From assembly GCA_026002045.1 (NCBI GenBank), contig BOAV01000045.1, positions 1 to 18,877 of the forward strand: a DNA stretch of 18,877 nt. The letters run 5' to 3'. Below, in pieces: positions 14,136 to 18,877 of this stretch (position 1 is its first letter; every line of letters begins with the position of its first letter). The position numbers were made by a program, and so were the translations under genes. The stretch comes from Spirochaetia bacterium (lineage in GTDB: Bacteria > Spirochaetota > Spirochaetia > Treponematales > Breznakiellaceae). The notes below the pieces were generated by a model, which was not told where the DNA came from, did not search any database, and saw only the letters and a program-made list of their open reading frames with translations.

Positions 14136-15095
14136 CTATAAGCCGGCCAGGGCCTCCCCTACCCAGCGGATATGTTCGTGGGAAAGATCCCGGGGGGCGG
14201 TATTGGCGGCCCCGACGATATAACCAGCGGCGCCCGCTTCCTTCACACAGGCTGCGGCATGGGCTTTGATTTCTTCTTCTGTGCCGTTTACGATCAGGGA
14301 CTGGGGGGTAATATCAAAACCACCCATGAAGGCCCGGATATGGGGAAAGAGGGAGGGCGCTTCCGCCAGGGTTATGGTGTCTTCGTAAACATCGACAGTG
14401 GCCGCCGCCGCGGTATAGTCCCGCCAGAGATGCAGCCGGTTGGGACGGTTGCCAAAGCCGCACATGTGGAGCATGTTATAGGGGCTTAGTTTATTTGCCG
14501 CGCCAATAAGGGCCTTGTCCGATGGGGCGATGAACTCGGCATGTTGGGCATCGGAGACGCCGTTCTGCTCCGTACCGGTAAGGGTAAACATCATGCCGCA
14601 GGCACGGGTCCTGGTAAGGAATATGCCGGTAAACTCCTCAAATCGTTTGGTAAGCTCCCCCAGGGCGTAAAGAAAATCCGGGCGGGCCTCATCATCAAGA
14701 AGATGGGCAAAAACAACGTCGTTTCCCCAGGTTATCCGCATGGAGCTGAAGGGGGTAAAGGAATGATAAAACACCGGCGCTTCATCACCGATGGCTTCAA
14801 TAAAGCGGTTTATCCGCTCAAGCTGTCCGTCGATAAAGGGACTGTCCGGTTTGGGAAAAACGACCCGCCGCCATTCTGACGATGTTTGTATTTTAAGGCC
14901 GCCGCTCACATCCCGGTAGCCGTCGATCATCATTTTAACCAGATCGATATTTGTATCCCGGTAAAGCTTCTCATGGGCCGCGATACAGGGCTGCCCCAGT
15001 TCAGCTTCTTTGGTCATATGCTGCCAAAAGGTAAAGGGGGGCCTGTCTGCAGGCTTCCGGTCAAGGGTATTAAATACCCGTGTCTTTTTATCCAT
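14136..15095 (-). CDS. Uroporphyrinogen decarboxylase superfamily protein, zinc site incomplete
   Basis: The product has 319 residues. The start MDKKTRVFNTLDRKPADRPP is typical of the superfamily members that are not true HemE, such as the MtaA/CmuA methyltransferases. The motif LHMCG gives His210 and Cys212, the usual first two zinc ligands, and FMGGFDI (256-262) follows. At the place of the third ligand, where the neighbouring paralogue has AGGCEW, this protein has VGAANTA with Asn298, so the cysteine is missing. It may therefore be a non-catalytic or differently acting partner. GGAG lies ten bases before the ATG; a TTG nine bases upstream is too close to it. It is the last gene of the operon, five bases after the SDR gene. 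The substrate is unknown. Confidence 0.8.
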   Translation of the reverse strand: MDKKTRVFNTLDRKPADRPPFTFWQHMTKEAELGQPCIAAHEKLYRDTNIDLVKMMIDGYRDVSGGLKIQTSSEWRRVVFPKPDSPFIDGQLERINRFIEAIGDEAPVFYHSFTPFSSMRITWGNDVVFAHLLDDEARPDFLYALGELTKRFEEFTGIFLTRTRACGMMFTLTGTEQNGVSDAQHAEFIAPSDKALIGAANKLSPYNMLHMCGFGNRPNRLHLWRDYTAAAATVDVYEDTITLAEAPSLFPHIRAFMGGFDITPQSLIVNGTEEEIKAHAAACVKEAGAAGYIVGAANTAPRDLSHEHIRWVGEALAGL

Positions 15096-15100
15096 CCCTT

Positions 15101-16096
15101 TCAAACTCCTTTTTGCCGGCGGATCATTTCATCCTCATAGGGATGCTCATCGCTGTTGGGGATGAACCCATGCTTGTCAAGGAAGGCCACGGTCTTTGCC
15201 AGCCCTTCCGCCAAGGGGGTGCGCTCCCGGAATTCGGGGATGTCACGGGCTATCTTTTCGCCGCTGTAAAAGCCGTTAAACTGAAAGTTCTCGGTGATCA
15301 TTTCCCCCACCTTAAACTCATCGTTCTGCATGGCAAGGAGGGTGTTCAGGGGAATCTCCACCATCTCCACTTCCCGGCCTACGACCTGCATCATGGTCCT
15401 GTGGTAGATGCCCCAATCGTAGGGTTTAAGCCCCACCATATTATAGGCTTGTCCGGCGCAGACCGGATGTTCCAAGGCTCCCGCGTAGGCGTATGCCGCG
15501 TCATCGGCATAAAGGAAATTCCGCAGGAGATAGGGGTTGCCGGTTACGATGGGTTTGCCCTTGCGTATCCGGTCTATCCAAACATTATCGGTCCCAATCT
15601 GCCGGACCACCGCCTTCTGCCTGCCGTAGGTTACCGTGGGCCGGATAATGGTTACCGGGTAGCCCTGGGAAAGAAATTTTTCCATAAGGAAATTTTCAGC
15701 GGCCCGTTTATGGATACCATAGGACCAGCGGACCTCCCCCAGGACAAAGTCCTCCTTGATGGGGAGTTCCCGGGAAAGCAGTTCCCCGTACCCCGCTCCG
15801 GAGGAGGTGAACACCAGCCGTTCCACATCCGGAAAGGCCGCAAAATCGTCCTGAGCATCATCGGCGGTAAAGCCTATCATATCAATGGCATAGTCGTATT
15901 TACCGCCCCGCATGGTTTTAATAAACCCTTCCCGATCCTTCCGGTCACCCTTCACGATCCGGGCTTCACTGTGGGGCTTTATAAAATTCTGCCCCCGGCA
16001 AAATACGCTCACCTCGTAATCCCGTTCAATAAGAAGGGCCGTCACGGCGGTACTGATATTGCCGGAACCGCCGACCACCATTACCCGTTTAGCCAT
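15101..16096 (-). CDS. NAD-dependent epimerase/dehydratase (extended SDR)
   Basis: The product has 331 residues. The N-terminal MAKRVMVVGGSGNISTAV carries the GxxGxxS/G dinucleotide motif (GGSGNIS, 9-15), followed by a beta-strand and CRGQ at the NAD(P) ribose-binding position. LVFTSSGAGYG (94-104) and the catalytic YGIHK (Tyr126, Lys130) are present, with TIIRPTVTYG after them as in sugar-nucleotide epimerases. It should be a cytoplasmic enzyme acting on a sugar or similar alcohol/ketone; the exact reaction is not clear. Its first eight bases overlap the end of the upstream UroD-like gene (ATGGCTAA), and its stop is five bases before the second UroD-like gene, so all three are almost certainly co-translated. 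Confidence 0.9.
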   Translation of the reverse strand: MAKRVMVVGGSGNISTAVTALLIERDYEVSVFCRGQNFIKPHSEARIVKGDRKDREGFIKTMRGGKYDYAIDMIGFTADDAQDDFAAFPDVERLVFTSSGAGYGELLSRELPIKEDFVLGEVRWSYGIHKRAAENFLMEKFLSQGYPVTIIRPTVTYGRQKAVVRQIGTDNVWIDRIRKGKPIVTGNPYLLRNFLYADDAAYAYAGALEHPVCAGQAYNMVGLKPYDWGIYHRTMMQVVGREVEMVEIPLNTLLAMQNDEFKVGEMITENFQFNGFYSGEKIARDIPEFRERTPLAEGLAKTVAFLDKHGFIPNSDEHPYEDEMIRRQKGV

Positions 16097-17114
16097 GATG
16101 CTTCGCCCCCAGTTCTTCGATCACTTCGGTTAAAACCGTAAAACGGTGGGCGGCGTTGCGGTTCCACTCACAGCCCCCGGCGACGATATATTTTTGCCCC
16201 GCATCCCGAATTCCAATGGCAATGCGATCGCGGATAATATCTTTAATCTTCTCCCGGTCAGAACCCAGAAAATCCCGGTTCCGGTCGAGCCCGCCCATGA
16301 GGACCTTATCGGTCATGGCCCGTACCTGTTTCAGGGACGGGTTCAGGGGGGATAGGTCCTCCCAGTTCAGGGCCTGTACGGGGTAATCAAGGACCTTATC
16401 CATATATATCCGCTCCCCGCAAACATGGAGCATGGTAAACCAGAATTTGTCCTTGACCGCATTAAGGGCCGCCAAATCGTAGGGTTTGACATACCTCTCA
16501 TACTCCGCCGGGCTAAAGCGGTTAAGGTTCGCCCCCCACTGGGCATAGAAGAAGCCTGCGGCCCCGGCCTGCAAAAAGCCCTCCATGAGTTTAATATTAT
16601 TCTCCGTCACCACCTCCATAAGACTCTGGTATTCCTTCTCATGGGCGGCATAAAATTCGTTGGTCTTCCCCTGCAGTACCTTTGAGATATTGATAGCCGT
16701 ATTGGCAGGGCCGAATACGGTGGCCAATACCGGCACATCTCCTTTAAAATGATCATTCACCCGGCGCACCACTTCTATCTCCCGGGCCCAGGCGCCTTTT
16801 TTTATATCCGGGGACTTTACCTTTTTCCAGTCTTCCAGGGTGTTAAGGGCATATTGGATGGTGTTTTTATAGCTTGCGTCCTCAATATCCTCGCCCCAGC
16901 GGACGAGCTGTCCGTAGTCCTCGGTATGGTAGAGGCCGTTGGGCATCACCTTGATGATATCAAAGTCGTGGTATTCCTGATAATTTATCGTATGTTTTAC
17001 AAAATCCCCGATATGCCGGTCTTCCAGATTGGCATGGGGGCCCCAGGCAATATACGCCGGCCTGTCGGCGGGTTTTCCTTCGAGTATATTACGAATCCGT
17101 TGTGTATGGGTCAT
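16089..17114 (-). CDS. Uroporphyrinogen decarboxylase superfamily protein (MtaA/CmuA-like zinc site)
   Basis: The product has 341 residues. The N-terminus THTQRIRNILEGKPADRPAY is typical of the superfamily. His230 and Cys232 (LHVCGE) and Cys315 (VAGGCEWNRN) match the HxC...C zinc motif of MtaA/CmuA-type methyltransferases, which move methyl groups to or from corrinoid or thiol acceptors. It is not a convincing haem-pathway HemE: it begins differently and keeps zinc ligands. AAGGAAGG (17123-17130) is placed six to eight bases before the ATG at 17114; a longer frame to 17153 would read through a terminator and is rejected. The gene overlaps the SDR gene by eight bases. No corrinoid-binding protein is next to it in this window, so a methyl-transfer role is inference. 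Confidence 0.82.
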   Translation of the reverse strand: MTHTQRIRNILEGKPADRPAYIAWGPHANLEDRHIGDFVKHTINYQEYHDFDIIKVMPNGLYHTEDYGQLVRWGEDIEDASYKNTIQYALNTLEDWKKVKSPDIKKGAWAREIEVVRRVNDHFKGDVPVLATVFGPANTAINISKVLQGKTNEFYAAHEKEYQSLMEVVTENNIKLMEGFLQAGAAGFFYAQWGANLNRFSPAEYERYVKPYDLAALNAVKDKFWFTMLHVCGERIYMDKVLDYPVQALNWEDLSPLNPSLKQVRAMTDKVLMGGLDRNRDFLGSDREKIKDIIRDRIAIGIRDAGQKYIVAGGCEWNRNAAHRFTVLTEVIEELGAKHHG

Positions 17115-17130
17115 TCCGTCTTCCTTCCTT

Positions 17131-17178
17131 AAAAACAAAAAGGATCTCCCCAAAACCCGCAGGTTCCGGGGAGATTTC
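17131..17178 (-). terminator. Intercistronic terminator after the solute-binding protein gene
   Basis: On the minus strand ATCTCCCC (plus 17168-17175 read in reverse) pairs with GGGGAGAT (plus 17144-17151), with a small inner stem AACC/GGTT. A T-rich tail TTTTTGTTTTT (plus 17131-17141) follows. It sits 24 bases after the solute-binding protein stop and ends directly at the ribosome-binding site of the UroD-like gene. Confidence 0.8.
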
Positions 17179-17201
17179 CAATTCCGGATCTTAGCGATAC
17201 T

Positions 17202-18827
17202 TTATTCTATGGTCCATTCCCAGTACGCCCGGTGGGAATTTACCAGATCAACGGCGCTGATATTCTTAAGCCGGTTGTTATAGGCGATGATGATATTGGG
17301 ATTGCAGAGGTAGGAATAGGGCATTTGCTTGATGATATATTCCTGCAGGGCAAAGTATTCCTTTGACCGATCCGCAAAGTTGAGCCCGTTGATACCCCTT
17401 TTAAAGTAATCCACATAGGTGTAATCGGTGAGCCGGGCAAAGCAATAGGGCCCATCGGGGTTGTAGAGGTTATAAGGTTCATTGGGCTCTATCGCCCCGG
17501 CGGACCCCATGGTCGCTAAATCAAGCTGGCCGGCGGTGAGCATGGTCATAAGGGTAGCGTTATCGAACTGCTTGATTTCGGTCTTAATACCGATATCCGC
17601 CAGATCCTGCTGAACCAGAACTGCTGCGGCGTTGCGGAATGCATTACCCGCAGGGGTGCCGAAGCTCAACACCACGTTGGAATCCCATTTAGCTTCCGCC
17701 AGGAGGGCCTTGGCGGCGGCGGGATTATACACATCCAGCTCGGAACTGAGGTTCTTGTTGAAATAAGGATGGCTCGCCGCATAGGGCAGGGCAGCCACCA
17801 CCCCTTCTCCCTGGAGCACTTCGCTGACGATACGTTTTTTATCAATCGCCAGGTTGATGGCTTTCCGCACCCGTACATCATTAAGCTTCCCTTTATTGTC
17901 CAGGGAGATGTATTGATAGGTTAACACGGGGATGGACTCGACGATCAGGTTTTTCTGATTCCGGGCAAGGGCCACATCAGAGGTGGGCAGGGTACCGTAC
18001 TGGCCCCCGGCAAGGATATCAATGTCACCGCTCATAAGGCCGCTCAACAGGTTCGACTGGGGCACCATGCGCAGAATGAAGCGGTCGATCTTGGGAGTTC
18101 CCAGGCCGAACTTGTCAAATTTGGTGTATTCAATCCGTTCCCCTTCTACCATGGAATCGAATTTATAGGGTCCGGAACCCACGGGGTTGGTATACCAGTA
18201 ATTGGAAGTGGTCAGCTCCGCCAGGGGGATCTTTTCAACCACATGCTTGGGCAGGCAGTGGGTACTGCGCATATCATAAAACATGGCCGCCGCGGACTTG
18301 GGAATCTTAAGCTTCCACCGCAGGGTATAATCGTCAAGCTTTTCCACAGCGATACTGCCGGGGGATAATTCCACACCACGGGCATCCAACCCTTCAAAAT
18401 CCGCCAGGGCGCTACGGCTTGATACAATGGTTTCCGGCTTGGTAACGGTCTTTAAAGTCCAGTACAGATCCTCTGCGGTAATGGGCTGCCCGTCATGCCA
18501 GAACATATTCTTGCGGATCTTAACCGTAAAGGTTTTCCCGTCCGCCGAAGCTTCCCAGCTTTCAAGCAGCAGGGGCATCACGTCGCCGGTTTTCGAGACC
18601 CGGGCAAGATCGAGGTAGATCAGGGACTGCGCGATACCGCTAAGCTCGCTGATGCTCGACGCAAAGGGATTAAGGGTGGACCAGACGTCGATTACCGCCA
18701 TGGTAACCGAGGTCTCCTTGGCCTGCTTTTCCCGGGACGCCCCGGCGAATACACCGGAGTTCAGGCCGAACAGCATGATCGCCAGCGTCAAAAACGATAA
18801 ACTCCGTTTATGTTTTCCAGATAACAT
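17202..18827 (-). CDS. ABC transporter solute-binding protein, family 5
   Basis: The product has 541 residues. The N-terminus (MLSGKHKRSLSFLTLAIMLF) is a signal peptide with a likely cut after VFA near residue 28; there is no lipobox cysteine, so it should be a free periplasmic protein. The mature part has the family-5 (DppA/OppA-like) features: LNPFAS and SLIYLDLARV near the start, LLLESWEASADGKTFTVKIR, FWHDGQPITAEDLYWTLKTV, GSGPYKFDSM and VRKAINLAIDKKRI. Such proteins catch peptides, nickel chelates or oligosaccharides for an ABC importer. No permease or ATPase gene is in this window; those may lie outside. GGAGGA seven bases before the ATG is strong. It heads the operon and is followed by a terminator before the UroD-like genes, so it is probably made in excess over them. 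Confidence 0.92.
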   Translation of the reverse strand: MLSGKHKRSLSFLTLAIMLFGLNSGVFAGASREKQAKETSVTMAVIDVWSTLNPFASSISELSGIAQSLIYLDLARVSKTGDVMPLLLESWEASADGKTFTVKIRKNMFWHDGQPITAEDLYWTLKTVTKPETIVSSRSALADFEGLDARGVELSPGSIAVEKLDDYTLRWKLKIPKSAAAMFYDMRSTHCLPKHVVEKIPLAELTTSNYWYTNPVGSGPYKFDSMVEGERIEYTKFDKFGLGTPKIDRFILRMVPQSNLLSGLMSGDIDILAGGQYGTLPTSDVALARNQKNLIVESIPVLTYQYISLDNKGKLNDVRVRKAINLAIDKKRIVSEVLQGEGVVAALPYAASHPYFNKNLSSELDVYNPAAAKALLAEAKWDSNVVLSFGTPAGNAFRNAAAVLVQQDLADIGIKTEIKQFDNATLMTMLTAGQLDLATMGSAGAIEPNEPYNLYNPDGPYCFARLTDYTYVDYFKRGINGLNFADRSKEYFALQEYIIKQMPYSYLCNPNIIIAYNNRLKNISAVDLVNSHRAYWEWTIE

Positions 18828-18877
18828 AGAAATCCTCCAAAAAAATAATTAAACCCCGCCAACGGCGTATTGGTTTT

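Noticed and set aside
15080..16141. Long plus-strand open frame (353 residues) opposite the SDR gene
   Set aside because: It is the antisense shadow of a clear SDR enzyme with intact motifs; the translation has no recognisable family and lacks a ribosome-binding site.
16089..17114. HemE (haem biosynthesis) assignment for the UroD-like genes
   Set aside because: Both keep the HxCG zinc-type motif and a methyltransferase-like N-terminus, stand beside an SDR enzyme and not beside haem genes, and one has a replaced ligand.

Overview
The window looks like chromosomal DNA from a spirochete, most likely a Treponema relative of the termite-gut type. The evidence is indirect: a FliL-like flagellar protein, a LAAC-type lipoprotein, an Rpn-type C-terminal tail of the kind common in treponemes, many hairpin-rich spacers, and family-level resemblance of the proteins. 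This is inference from composition and gene content; no rRNA or other species marker is present. I see no tRNA, rRNA, CRISPR array, insertion sequence or phage gene.

Left part (1-3785). A small lipoprotein gene sits between two terminators and has its ribosome-binding site buried in a leader hairpin. A spacer with a CACAGAG repeat and a large imperfect inverted repeat follows; the right arm of that repeat encodes the C-terminus of a metallo-beta-lactamase-fold hydrolase. Then, all on the minus strand, come a spacer with three tandem hairpins, a FliL-like protein, a 57-residue orphan tail of an Rpn-type nuclease, and an MscS-type channel.

Middle part (3877-9748), all plus strand. A cupin lies directly before glmS, which makes glucosamine-6-phosphate for cell-wall precursors. 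Next is a ParD-like antitoxin with a palindromic promoter, followed by a toxin gene that has kept only its two ends. A CorA-like ion transporter, a threonine aldolase (ltaE) and an M24 metallopeptidase form a tightly packed group with overlapping or nearly overlapping ends.

Right part (9754-18827), mostly minus strand. Three overlapping or nearly abutting genes (a FAD dehydrogenase with a BFD-type iron-sulfur domain, a second FAD/NAD oxidoreductase, and a four-cysteine DUF1667 protein) form a redox unit of the type annotated as anaerobic glycerol-3-phosphate dehydrogenase. A short DUF4838-like protein reads the other way. A second operon runs from a family-5 ABC solute-binding protein, through an intercistronic terminator, to a UroD-superfamily protein, an extended SDR epimerase/dehydratase and a second UroD-superfamily protein. 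The two UroD-like proteins differ at a predicted zinc ligand. The substrate of this last cluster is unknown and it is the best candidate for undescribed metabolism here.
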